Below the pieces are notes generated by a model that was not told the DNA's origin, did not search any database, and saw nothing but the letters and a program-made list of their open reading frames with translations. Of a DNA stretch of 32,526 nucleotides, positions 23,813-31,018 are shown piece by piece; within the stretch, counting starts at the first letter, position 1; every line of letters starts with the position of its first letter. This DNA comes from an uncultured Clostridia bacterium (GTDB lineage Bacteria > Bacillota > Clostridia > Oscillospirales > Butyricicoccaceae): the NCBI GenBank assembly GCA_910586575.1, contig CAJUJQ010000022.1, positions 1 through 32,526 of the forward strand. The letters are read 5' to 3'. Position numbers and translations under genes: made by a program.

Positions 23813-24178
23813 TCAGAATTTCATCCAAACACCCATCATCATAGAATGACCTCTCATCTTTATCGGAACTGCACGGGGCCTCCCCATTTTGTAAAACTTA
23901 CAGGACTTCGGCCCATAGCAAAATGACTCGAACCAATACTTTTGCCGGACGCCCCAATCATATTCAATGACCACCGCCGTCATCGCCGCCCAGATCCATT
24001 GAAAGCACTTCCCTTTATAGCAAGCCGGGCTGATCACCCGCGCGCCCTTCAGCGCGTAGGTTTTCAGATCCGGCAGCGGCATGATATACGGCGGCGCGGT
24101 ACAGCTGATCCATACTAAAATACAATAAAAATGAATGGAAGGCAACTGACAAAACGTCCCAAACCATTGCGTAACCAT
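23813..24178 (-). CDS. Hypothetical protein, doubtful
   Basis: An open frame of 121 codons rich in Trp, Tyr, Cys and Met, with no recognised domain. It has a hydrophobic first 35 residues (FCQLPSIHFYCILVWISC) and a basic C-terminus (MGRPRAVPIKMRGHSMMMGV). The Shine-Dalgarno is weak (GAGAAG), and the start abuts the 3' side of the structured RNA region. It could be a real small membrane-associated protein or a chance frame in RNA sequence. Confidence 0.3.
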   Translation of the reverse strand: MVTQWFGTFCQLPSIHFYCILVWISCTAPPYIMPLPDLKTYALKGARVISPACYKGKCFQWIWAAMTAVVIEYDWGVRQKYWFESFCYGPKSCKFYKMGRPRAVPIKMRGHSMMMGVWMKF

Positions 24179-24184
24179 CCAATC

Positions 24185-24905
24185 TTCTCATTCAGGGTGC
24201 CAAGGGGGCGCAAAGCCCCCCGGCATAGCCCGTCGTGGCGGCAGGGAGGGTTAATCTTACGGCTTAGGTTCGGTTGGTTTTCCCCGCGCTCTGCCGTGCG
24301 TCGCCGCTGCCGGTGGTTTCCCATCAAAGAGCGTGCCGGTGCGTTGCCGCCGCCGGGACCGAATTGCCACTGAGTCCGTACTGCAATCCCCTTCCTGTCC
24401 TGCGGGGAATCCCACCCCGCAGACAGCCTAGATGATTTCCATAACAGGCAACACATCTCTTAGCCTCTTTTGCAGACCCGGTTTCAAGAGTCAATGCCCG
24501 GCACATCTTGCGCTGGAAATGCCGGGTGGACACTCCATCCACCGCCCCCACTCAAGGCAGGCTACTCTGCACACAGCGCTTTGACGCGAACCGCCCGGTT
24601 GACCGCCGACCCTCCGCCGAGGCGGAGGGGGGACGGGACTTCGGCCGGCCTGTCGCCGCACCGCAATACAGGTTCCATCCTGCGCCGTAACTCGTCCATC
24701 AATCCCACCTAGGGATGCTATAGGCGCGCCACAGATACAGGTCTCCACGGCAATAGGGTCGGTATCCCATGCCATTGGGAAGCGCCCTAAAGCCTTAACC
24801 CCCAGCATCCACCCCAAACTGGGCGTAAGAAGCAAACACCAGGGACTTCATCGATATGCCCTTCAACGGATTTTTAGGCCCGTCTTGGGAGATGTATGCG
24901 CTGAC
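24185..24905 (-). ncRNA. Candidate OLE RNA (ornate, large, extremophilic RNA)
   Basis: About 720 bases without a credible gene, between ispA and the oapA-like gene, on the operon strand. The stretch is full of hairpins: GGGGGC/GCCCCC (24198-24225 region), CTGTC-TGCGGGG/CCCCGCA-GGACAG (24395-24426), CCCGGCA/TGCCGGG (24497-24526), GGTGGA/TCCACC (24525-24543) and CCCTCCGCC/GGCGGAGGG (24610-24629). OLE RNA is a roughly 600-nt membrane-linked RNA of anaerobic and extremophilic Firmicutes. It is normally encoded beside ispA/dxs isoprenoid genes and oapA. Assignment rests on this context plus structure; ends are approximate. Six-frame reading frames here lack ribosome sites. Confidence 0.68.
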
Positions 24906-24928
24906 TAGGATACTGCGCCACAGAATCA

Positions 24929-24946
24929 CCGCGCCGGAAAGCGCGG
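24929..24946 (-). other. CCGCGC/GCGCGG hairpin at the 5' side of the OLE-like region
   Basis: A perfect six-pair GC stem with a six-base loop, lying between the large hairpin at 25007-25083 and the main structured region. It may be part of the same RNA. Confidence 0.5.
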
Positions 24947-25006
24947 ATTATCACTAACAATACTCAGGAACTGTGAATCAATAAATTGTGACAAGCGCGC
25001 CGCAGA

Positions 25007-25083
25007 TTCTTTCGCCAGACAAGGCGCGTTTCCGCAGGCAGGCTGACGCCTGTCAGGAAACTGGGCGCAGTATGGCGGAAGAA
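25007..25083 (-). repeat. Long imperfect hairpin element downstream of ispA
   Basis: TTCTTTCGCCA (25007-25017) pairs with TGGCGGAAGAA (25073-25083) with one non-canonical position. Inside, GTTTCC (25028-25033) pairs with GGAAAC (25056-25061) and GCAGGC (25034-25039) with GCCTGT (25048-25053). No T tract follows. It could be a dispersed palindromic element or the 5' domain of the RNA that follows. Confidence 0.7.
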
Positions 25084-25126
25084 GGTGCAAGCGGTTATCG
25101 CAAGTTATTTTGAAAGTTCCTTATAT

Positions 25127-25155
25127 AAAATATCACATCAAAAGCTTTATTTCAA
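25127..25155 (-). promoter_or_regulatory. Candidate internal promoter for the OLE-like RNA, oapA and dxs
   Basis: On the minus strand TTGAAA (25150-25155), 17-base spacer, TATTTT (25127-25132) with a TGA extended -10. It lies after the ispA stop and before all the structured RNA. Confidence 0.5.
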
Positions 25156-25160
25156 GAGCG

Positions 25161-25189
25161 GATGAATAAAAATTCATGTTTTATTCATC
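25161..25189. repeat. Perfect 11-bp AT-rich inverted repeat after ispA
   Basis: GATGAATAAAA, seven-base loop, TTTTATTCATC. It lies 22 bases downstream of the ispA stop and just upstream of the candidate promoter. No T tract follows the stem, so it may be a weak terminator or an operator. Confidence 0.6.
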
Positions 25190-25210
25190 TTTTGTTCTGT
25201 TTTAGCCGAA

Positions 25211-26104
25211 TCAGTAATCCCGCGAAACCAGGTAGTTGGCGAGGTCGTCCAAAAAGGCGTGCGCCGGGAAATCGCGGAGCGCCGCAATCGCGTTGTCAGT
25301 CAGCTCCCGCACCAGCTCATGGCAGCGCGCCGTGCCCAGCAGCGCCGGGAACGTCACCTTGCCGTTTTCCGCGTCCGATCCAATCGGCTTGCCGAATTTG
25401 GTAATATCGCCCTCAATATCGAGTAAATCGTCCTCAATCTGGAACGCAAGCCCCAAATTGTCCGCATAGCACTCCGCCGCGCCGAGGGTTTCCGGGTCGC
25501 TGCGCCCCGCCAGGATGCAGCCCATCACCGCCGCCGCCTTGATGAGACAGCCAGTTTTCAGCCGCTGGAGCAGCATCAGCGTTTCCTGGGAAATCTGCCG
25601 CCCCTCAGACTCGATGTCCATAATCTGCCCGCCGATCATGCCGTCCATGCCGGAGGCCTCCGCCAGACAGCGTGCCGCGCGCAGTACAGTTTCCGCCGGG
25701 AGATTCCCGGTATTCTCCGGGTCGAGCACGGTTTCAAACGCCCGGTTGAGCAGCGCGTCCCCGGCCAGCACCGCCGTTGCTTCACCGAACACCTTATGGT
25801 TAGTTGGTCTGCCGCGCCGCAGATCGTCATCGTCCATACAGGGCAGGTCGTCGTGAATCAACGAATAGGTGTGTACCATCTCCAGCGCCGCCGCAAACGG
25901 CACCGCCTGTTCCAGCGTCCCGCCGCACACCCGGCAAAATTCCATGGTCAGCGCCGGACGCAGCCGCTTTCCGCCGGACAGGGCGGAATAGCGGGCAGCC
26001 TTAAAAATTGAAGGGTAATATTGTTCGTTTTCGGACGATAATGCATGTGTCAGCGCGTCCTCTGTCAGTTTTCTGTAAAAATCCAATCGCTCTGTCAGCG
26101 TCAT
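25211..26104 (-). CDS. ispA: Polyprenyl (farnesyl) diphosphate synthase
   Basis: Condenses isopentenyl diphosphate with allylic diphosphates to make farnesyl diphosphate. The 297-residue product has GGKRLRP, the first Asp-rich motif DDLPCMD (85-91) followed by DDDLRRGRPTNHK, and the second, DDLLD (225-229). The YSLIHDDLP region matches bacterial IspA. It follows xseB, as in many Firmicutes and in E. coli (xseB-ispA-dxs). In this genome a large RNA-like region separates it from dxs. Confidence 0.96.
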   Translation of the reverse strand: MTLTERLDFYRKLTEDALTHALSSENEQYYPSIFKAARYSALSGGKRLRPALTMEFCRVCGGTLEQAVPFAAALEMVHTYSLIHDDLPCMDDDDLRRGRPTNHKVFGEATAVLAGDALLNRAFETVLDPENTGNLPAETVLRAARCLAEASGMDGMIGGQIMDIESEGRQISQETLMLLQRLKTGCLIKAAAVMGCILAGRSDPETLGAAECYADNLGLAFQIEDDLLDIEGDITKFGKPIGSDAENGKVTFPALLGTARCHELVRELTDNAIAALRDFPAHAFLDDLANYLVSRDY

Positions 26105-26131
26105 TTCCAGTTATCCCTCCTGTTCTTCCCC

Positions 26132-26344
26132 CTACCCAAGCGGGGTTTCCTCCCCGGATTCCCGCAGGACTGTCACCTTTTGCTCGGCTTCGTCCAATAG
26201 CTTGTGCAGGGAACCCGCCAGCTTCGTCCCCTCCTCAAACAGTGCGACACTGTCCGAAAGCGGCGTGTCCCCTTGTTCCAGCTTGCGCACAATCTCCTCA
26301 AGCCGTGCCATGGATGCTTCAAAGCTTTGTTTTTTTGCGGCCAT
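26132..26344 (-). CDS. xseB: Exodeoxyribonuclease VII small subunit
   Basis: A 70-residue helical protein. FEASMARLEEIVRKLEQGDT and the following SVALFEEGTKLAGSLHKLLDEAEQKV are the family core, forming the coiled coil that wraps the large subunit. A GGAG lies upstream of the ATG. It sits between xseA and ispA, 21 bases after xseA. Confidence 0.96.
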   Translation of the reverse strand: MAAKKQSFEASMARLEEIVRKLEQGDTPLSDSVALFEEGTKLAGSLHKLLDEAEQKVTVLRESGEETPLG

Positions 26345-26365
26345 GTTTCTCCGTGCTCCTTTGTT

Positions 26366-27640
26366 CTATTTTGAACCTTCTATTTTGATTTTTTCAACAA
26401 CACATTCCGCACTGCCTTTCGCGAAGCGCACCGCCAGCCGGTCACCCTTTTGCAGCGCCGCCGCGTCCGTGACCGCCGTGCCGTCCCGCGTCGCCATCGC
26501 GTAGCCGCGCCCCAGCACCCGCAGCGGACTCATCGCATCCAGCCCGACCACCGCGCGCTCAAACCGCTGCCGCGAGACCGTCAGCCGCTGATTCGCCAGC
26601 ATCCCGATCCGGTCCGCCTGCAAATCGACCGCCAGCCGCCGCTCCGCGAGCCGGTTTTCCATCGCGCGTTCCAACCGTTCGGACTGCCGTTGTAGTGCGC
26701 CGCGCCTTTCCGCAAGGGTATGCGCCGGGCTGCGCGCCGCAAGCCGTGCCTGCAAAAGCGACGCCTTTTGGCGGTGCCTATCCAGCGTACGCTTGTATCT
26801 GCTTTCCAATTGAAGCTCAAGCTGCCGCAGCCATTCCTGTACGCCCTCCTGATCCGGGACGGCAAGCTCTGCCGCCCCGGAGGGCGTCGGCGCGCGGAGA
26901 TCGGCGACATAATCCGCAATCGTCACGTCAGGCTCGTGCCCGACTGCCGAAATCACCGGGATACGGGATACCGCGATTGCCCGCGCGACGCTTTCGTCGT
27001 TGAACGCCCATAGATCCTCAATCGAGCCGCCGCCCCGTCCGGTAATGATTAAATCATCCTCACCAAGCCGGTTGACCAGCGCCAGCGCGCGGCACAGGCT
27101 TTGCGGCGCGCCCTCCCCCTGCACCAATGCCGGGACAATCCGCACCCGCGCAAGCGGCCATCTGCGTCCCAGAATCCGAATCATATCCTGCACTGCCGCG
27201 CCGCTCTCCGCCGTTACCAGCGCAATCGAACGCGGCATATCCGGCAGCGGCTTTTTGCGGGACTCGTCAAACAGCCCCTCGGCGGCGAGCTTTTCCTTCA
27301 GCTGCTCGAACGCCAGATGCAGCGCGCCGGTGCCATCCGGCAGGATTTCCGAAAGGTAAATCTGCACCTGCCCGCTTTTCGGGTAAGAGCTGATGCGCCC
27401 GCGCGCGACGACCTTCATGCCGTTTTGCAGCCGGAAGCGCAGCTTTGCCGCATCCGAGCGAAACATGACCGCGCTGATAGCCGCGCCCTCATCCTTAAGC
27501 GTCAGGTAATGATGCCCGGAGGGGTGCGGCTTGTAGTTGGAAATCTCACCCGCCACAAATAAATCACGGAAACCCGGGTTGGATTCCAGCAGCCATTTAA
27601 TCTCCTGATTCAGCCGGGAAACAGTATAGATTGTACTCAT
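26366..27640 (-). CDS. xseA: Exodeoxyribonuclease VII large subunit
   Basis: Catalytic subunit of the single-strand-specific exonuclease VII. The 424 residues have an N-terminal OB fold (GHHYLTLKDEGAAISAVMF), the catalytic domain with GRGGGSIEDLWAFNDE and SAVGHEPDVTIADYVADLRA, and a coiled-coil C-terminal part. ATG at 27640 has AGGGAG upstream. A GTG two codons earlier is less likely. It begins two bases after the stop of the TsaD-like gene, suggesting coupling. Confidence 0.96.
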   Translation of the reverse strand: MSTIYTVSRLNQEIKWLLESNPGFRDLFVAGEISNYKPHPSGHHYLTLKDEGAAISAVMFRSDAAKLRFRLQNGMKVVARGRISSYPKSGQVQIYLSEILPDGTGALHLAFEQLKEKLAAEGLFDESRKKPLPDMPRSIALVTAESGAAVQDMIRILGRRWPLARVRIVPALVQGEGAPQSLCRALALVNRLGEDDLIITGRGGGSIEDLWAFNDESVARAIAVSRIPVISAVGHEPDVTIADYVADLRAPTPSGAAELAVPDQEGVQEWLRQLELQLESRYKRTLDRHRQKASLLQARLAARSPAHTLAERRGALQRQSERLERAMENRLAERRLAVDLQADRIGMLANQRLTVSRQRFERAVVGLDAMSPLRVLGRGYAMATRDGTAVTDAAALQKGDRLAVRFAKGSAECVVEKIKIEGSK

Positions 27641-27642
27641 AT

Positions 27643-28581
27643 TCACTCCCTATGTCCCAGCTGCCGCGCTGCCAGCAGCGCTACGCCAACCGCGTTATCC
27701 CCGGAAAGCTCGGTTTCCGCAAAGCAGCACTCGAACGTCTGCGAAAGCTGCTCCCGCAGGAAGGAATTACACATCACGCCGCCCGCGCACAGCACTGGCA
27801 GCGGCCAGCGCTCCAGCGCCTGCCTTGTCGCCTCCACAACCGCGTTGCTCACAGTCTCTATCGCGAAACGCGCAACCATCCTGCGCGCAAGCCCCCTTTT
27901 TGTAAGCATTTCAGACTGATTCTGCACCCCGGAGAGAGAAAACCAGCAGTCCTTCACCTTCGGACGAAACGCTAAAATCGGCGCCTCGCATGTCTGTTGC
28001 AGCTTGTCCAGCTCGGCCCCTGCCGGGAACGGCAATCCGAACAGCCTGCCGCAGCGGTCAACCAACTGCCCCGCCGCAAGGTCATCCGACCCGCCAATGA
28101 TTTCCGTCTCAGGCAGGCCGCCCTTCCCCGGACGGACCAGCAGCAGCTCACTCGTCCCGCCGGACAGATGCCACGCAAGGAACTCCCTGTCCAGCAAATC
28201 CAGCCGCCCTGCCGAGAGCGCCGCCGCCGCAATATGCCCCTGCTGGTGCGAGCAGGCAAAAAGCGGCACGCCCAGCAAATGCGCTGCCGCGCGCGCAACA
28301 TTCTCCCCCGCCAAAAAACAGGGCATATAAGACCCCTCCACCGCACGCGGGCGGGTACTCACCCCGATCGCGTCCAACGGCTGATTGGACGGCAACGCGG
28401 CAATCATCTTATGCAAGTGCACCGTATGCTGGAACACCGCTTCCGACTGCCGCAGCCCGATCCCGCCTTCCGGCACATCGAGCAGCCGCCCCCGATTCTG
28501 CCAAACGCCTGTTTCCGTTTCGTAAACCGCTGCGGATGTGCGGTAATTAGAGGTATCAATCCCCAGCACCTGCTTATTCAT
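27643..28581 (-). CDS. TsaD/Kae1-like protein (peptidase M22 family paralogue)
   Basis: A 312-residue protein of the TsaD/Kae1/ASKHA fold, starting LGIDTSNYRTSAAVY. The metal site is CSHQQGHIAAA with H112 and H116. FSLSGVQNQSEML and CAGGVMCNSFLR (near the C-terminus) match the ATP-binding sections. The true TsaD makes the t6A tRNA modification with TsaB/TsaE, and those genes are not here. In Clostridia a second, divergent copy commonly sits between nusB and xseA, as here. Its substrate is not established. The ATG overlaps the nusB stop by eight bases. Confidence 0.88.
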   Translation of the reverse strand: MNKQVLGIDTSNYRTSAAVYETETGVWQNRGRLLDVPEGGIGLRQSEAVFQHTVHLHKMIAALPSNQPLDAIGVSTRPRAVEGSYMPCFLAGENVARAAAHLLGVPLFACSHQQGHIAAAALSAGRLDLLDREFLAWHLSGGTSELLLVRPGKGGLPETEIIGGSDDLAAGQLVDRCGRLFGLPFPAGAELDKLQQTCEAPILAFRPKVKDCWFSLSGVQNQSEMLTKRGLARRMVARFAIETVSNAVVEATRQALERWPLPVLCAGGVMCNSFLREQLSQTFECCFAETELSGDNAVGVALLAARQLGHRE

Positions 28582-29056
28582 CGGTTTTTCCCGCCGGTTC
28601 AGCGGCCTCCTCTGCCTGCAATTCCCTGCCGACCGTGCCAAGAATGCCGTTAACAAACCGGCCCGCCTCATCAGAATCGTACGCCTTCGCCAGTTCGACC
28701 GCCTCATTGATAGCCGCGCCAACCGGCACGTCGTCCACATACAGCATTTCATAAAGCGCCAGACGCAGCACCGCGCGCGAAATCCGGGTAATCCGTTTCA
28801 GGCTCCAGCCCTTGGAATTCCTGATAATCTTCTCATCCAGTTCGGTCTGCTTGTCGGCAATGCCCCGGACGACCCGCAAAATATAGCTGCGCTGACGTTC
28901 GGTCAACGCGCCCTCATATAGCTTGGATTCCTCGGAAACAGCTTGCAAAGCGCCGTCCCCCAGGCATTCCAAAATGTCCTCATCGGTTTCAAACGCGCGG
29001 AAATTCATCTCATAAACCAGATGAAGCGCGATTTCCCTTGCTCTTGTTCTGCTCAC
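28574..29056 (-). CDS. nusB: Transcription antitermination factor NusB
   Basis: A 160-residue helical RNA-binding protein that, with NusE/S10, supports rRNA antitermination. The N-terminal SRTRAREIALHLVYEMNFR, the middle WSLKRITRISRAVLRLALYE and the late VPVGAAINEAVELAKAYDSD are family-diagnostic. A C-terminal extension (ELQAEEAAEPAGKTDE) is unusual but not unique. First gene of the nusB-xseA-xseB-ispA run, with its own promoter inside the end of trmD. Confidence 0.95.
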   Translation of the reverse strand: MSRTRAREIALHLVYEMNFRAFETDEDILECLGDGALQAVSEESKLYEGALTERQRSYILRVVRGIADKQTELDEKIIRNSKGWSLKRITRISRAVLRLALYEMLYVDDVPVGAAINEAVELAKAYDSDEAGRFVNGILGTVGRELQAEEAAEPAGKTDE

Positions 29057-29101
29057 GGCAACCCCCTGTTTCCGATGTCATAGGTCTGATATAAGATATT
29101 G

Positions 29102-29896
29102 CTATTGTACAGGAAAACCGGATAAATTGCAAGAACTTTTCATCTCTTCCGTTTCCCCGGCATCCTGTGCTTCTTCCTCCAACTCCGCAAGGATTTTCCG
29201 GTCGTCCTTGCTCTGCGGCTCGAACCGCGCAAACAGGTCGGGGCGGTCGGACCTGGTCCGTTTCAGGCTCATTTTGCGCCGCCAGCGGATAATATTCGCA
29301 TGGTGCCCAGAAAGCAGCACCTCCGGCACCGCATGCCCGTGCCATACCTCCGGACGGGTATACTGCGGATACTCCAGCAGGCCATTCCAGTGGCTTTCCT
29401 CCTGGAACGCCGTTTCATCCGGCAGCACCCCTGGCACCATCCGGCAAACCGCGTCCGCAACCGCCATCGCCGGGATTTCCCCGCCGGTCAGCACGAAATC
29501 GCCAATTGAGATTTCCTCGTCTACGCACTGGTCAATAAACCGCTGGTCGATGCCTTCATAATGCCCGCAGACCAGGATAAATCGTTCCCGCGCCAGCAAT
29601 TCCCGCGCCTTTTGCTGGCATAACGGTGCGCCCTGCGCGCTCATCATCACAGTATGGACGTGCTCACCGCCGCAAACCGCCTGATGGCACAGGTACAGCG
29701 GTTCGGCCAGCATCACCATACCGCGCCCGCCGCCATATGGCGCGTCGTCCGCTTTGTGATGCTTGTCGAGCGCCCAATCGCGGATATTATACGCGTTCAC
29801 CGAAACCAGCCCGCGCGCCTGCGCCCGCCCAATGACCGATTCCCCCATCACGCAGTCAATCAGCGCCGGGAACAGCGTCATGATATCAATCCTCAT
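29102..29896 (-). CDS. trmD: tRNA (guanine-N1)-methyltransferase
   Basis: SPOUT methyltransferase that makes m1G37 in tRNAs. The 264 residues start MRIDIMTLFPALID and contain DDAPYGGGRGMVM. The trefoil-knot SAM site is LVCGHYEGIDQR followed by EISIGDFVLTGGEIPAMA, then PGVLPDE. The C-terminus is about 20 residues longer than usual and is acidic (ELEEEAQDAGETEE). Its ATG overlaps the rimM stop as ATGA. Confidence 0.96.
   Translation of the reverse strand: MRIDIMTLFPALIDCVMGESVIGRAQARGLVSVNAYNIRDWALDKHHKADDAPYGGGRGMVMLAEPLYLCHQAVCGGEHVHTVMMSAQGAPLCQQKARELLARERFILVCGHYEGIDQRFIDQCVDEEISIGDFVLTGGEIPAMAVADAVCRMVPGVLPDETAFQEESHWNGLLEYPQYTRPEVWHGHAVPEVLLSGHHANIIRWRRKMSLKRTRSDRPDLFARFEPQSKDDRKILAELEEEAQDAGETEEMKSSCNLSGFPVQ
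29104..29132 (-). promoter_or_regulatory. Candidate promoter of the nusB-xseA-xseB-ispA operon
   Basis: On the minus strand TTGCAA (29127-29132), 17-base spacer, TACAAT (29104-29109). It overlaps the last codons of trmD and lies about 50 bases upstream of nusB. Confidence 0.55.
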
Positions 29897-30396
29897 TCCA
29901 CCAGGCCCTCTATGGTTTCCACCACAATACGGCCGCCTTCCAAATCAACCTCGACCAGGAACGGCGCGCATGCCGGAATCAGCGCATCGGGTTTCCCTTC
30001 CCGGGCGATGATATACATATCATGCGCCGGATTGGCAAGCACCTCTTTTAGCTTGCCGATGGTGGCCTCGGTCCGCCGGTCATACACCGGCAGGCCGAGC
30101 ATATCCTGTACGAACACCAAATCCTCCGGTAAATCGATATCCTCGCGGTCAAGATAGAGCACCGTGCCGCGCAGCGCTTCCGCCGCCTCGCAGGTATCGA
30201 CGCCCTCCAGCCGCATAATCACACAGCCCTTGTGTACATATGACCGTTTCACACGGACAGGCTGCTTTGCTTCATCATATAAAGTATTGAAATCGGTCAG
30301 TACCTCAGGCGCGTCGCACCAGGACTGCACCTTGACTTCGCCGGTGACGCCGTGGGTATTGACAATCTGCCCGGCTTCAAGATAACGTTTTTTCAT
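29893..30396 (-). CDS. rimM: Ribosome maturation factor RimM
   Basis: Assists assembly of the 30S head near S19. The 167 residues start KRYLEAGQIVNTHGVTGEVK, the typical RimM opening. The PRC-barrel half includes FVQDMLGLPVYDR and GKLKEVLANPAHDMYII. A GGAGG lies upstream of the ATG. Coupled to trmD. A terminator-like hairpin separates it from khpA upstream. Confidence 0.95.
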   Translation of the reverse strand: MKKRYLEAGQIVNTHGVTGEVKVQSWCDAPEVLTDFNTLYDEAKQPVRVKRSYVHKGCVIMRLEGVDTCEAAEALRGTVLYLDREDIDLPEDLVFVQDMLGLPVYDRRTEATIGKLKEVLANPAHDMYIIAREGKPDALIPACAPFLVEVDLEGGRIVVETIEGLVE

Positions 30397-30418
30397 TGAA
30401 GTCCTCCCTACAATACAG

Positions 30419-30446
30419 GAAAAAGACCTGTCGGTCTGACAGGTCT
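30419..30446 (-). terminator. Terminator or attenuator between khpA and rimM
   Basis: On the minus strand a perfect 9-bp stem AGACCTGTC/GACAGGTCT with loop AGACC, followed by TTTTTCC. It lies 20 bases after khpA and just before the rimM Shine-Dalgarno. Because rpsP-khpA-rimM-trmD normally form one operon, it may set partial read-through. Confidence 0.75.
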
Positions 30447-30465
30447 CCTGAATACCCTGAAAGGT

Positions 30466-30696
30466 TCAGTCCAAAATTTCAACCGAAACCTTTTTATTTT
30501 CGCGGTTCCCCGTTGCCTTCATCAGTGTCCGGATCTCCTTTGCGATACGGCCATGACGGCCGATCACCCGACCCATATCCTCTGGGGCTACCCGCAATTC
30601 ATAGACGACCGAGTCGTCCTGCTCAGTTTCCGTGATCGTGATGGCGTCCGGGTCATTGACCAGGTTTTTCACGATGTAGGTCAAAAGCTCTTTCAT
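30466..30696 (-). CDS. khpA: KH-domain RNA-binding protein KhpA
   Basis: A 76-residue single KH-domain protein. The APEDMGRVIGRHGRIAKEIR segment contains the GxxG loop (GRHG), and LTYIVKNLVNDPDAITI forms the first half. KhpA acts with KhpB on RNA and cell division in several Firmicutes. ATG at 30696 has AGAGAGG upstream; a TTG three codons earlier is less likely. It sits between rpsP and rimM, its standard place. Confidence 0.95.
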   Translation of the reverse strand: MKELLTYIVKNLVNDPDAITITETEQDDSVVYELRVAPEDMGRVIGRHGRIAKEIRTLMKATGNRENKKVSVEILD

Positions 30697-30716
30697 CCTT
30701 GGCAACCTCTCTATCC

Positions 30717-30956
30717 TTACAGCACGCCGGCCTTTTTCAGGATATCGCGAACGGTATCAGTCGGCTGCGCGCCGTTCTTGATCCACTGCTGTGCACGCTC
30801 GCTGTTAATCTTGACCTCCGCGTCAGCGGTCATGGGGTTGTAGGTACCGATCTCTTCAATGAAACGGCCGTCACGCGGGTAACGGGAATCCGCAACAACG
30901 ATACGGTAGAACGGAGCCTTCTTCGCACCCATTCTGCGAAGTCTGATTTTTACCAT
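30717..30956 (-). CDS. rpsP: 30S ribosomal protein S16
   Basis: A 79-residue ribosomal protein starting MVKIRLRRMGAKKAPFYRIV, with ADSRYPRDGRFIEEIGTYNP and the C-terminal QPTDTVRDILKKAGVL. A GGAGG precedes the ATG. It lies between ffh and khpA on the same strand. Confidence 0.97.
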   Translation of the reverse strand: MVKIRLRRMGAKKAPFYRIVVADSRYPRDGRFIEEIGTYNPMTADAEVKINSERAQQWIKNGAQPTDTVRDILKKAGVL

Positions 30957-31018
30957 GATTGTTTCACCTCCTTAACGTTTTTACCACTTTTATTGTAAAA
31001 TACCTTTACAAGCATCTG

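Noticed and set aside
24491..24835. Minus-strand frame of 114 codons inside the OLE-like region, and neighbouring frames at 24115-24456 and 24324-24551
   Set aside because: No ribosome sites, low-complexity Pro/Arg composition, and they overlap strong hairpins; best explained as chance frames in structured RNA sequence.
24185..24905. RNase P RNA, tmRNA or group II intron as the source of the structured region
   Set aside because: No conserved landmarks of these RNAs were recognised and no intron-encoded protein is present; gene context favours OLE.
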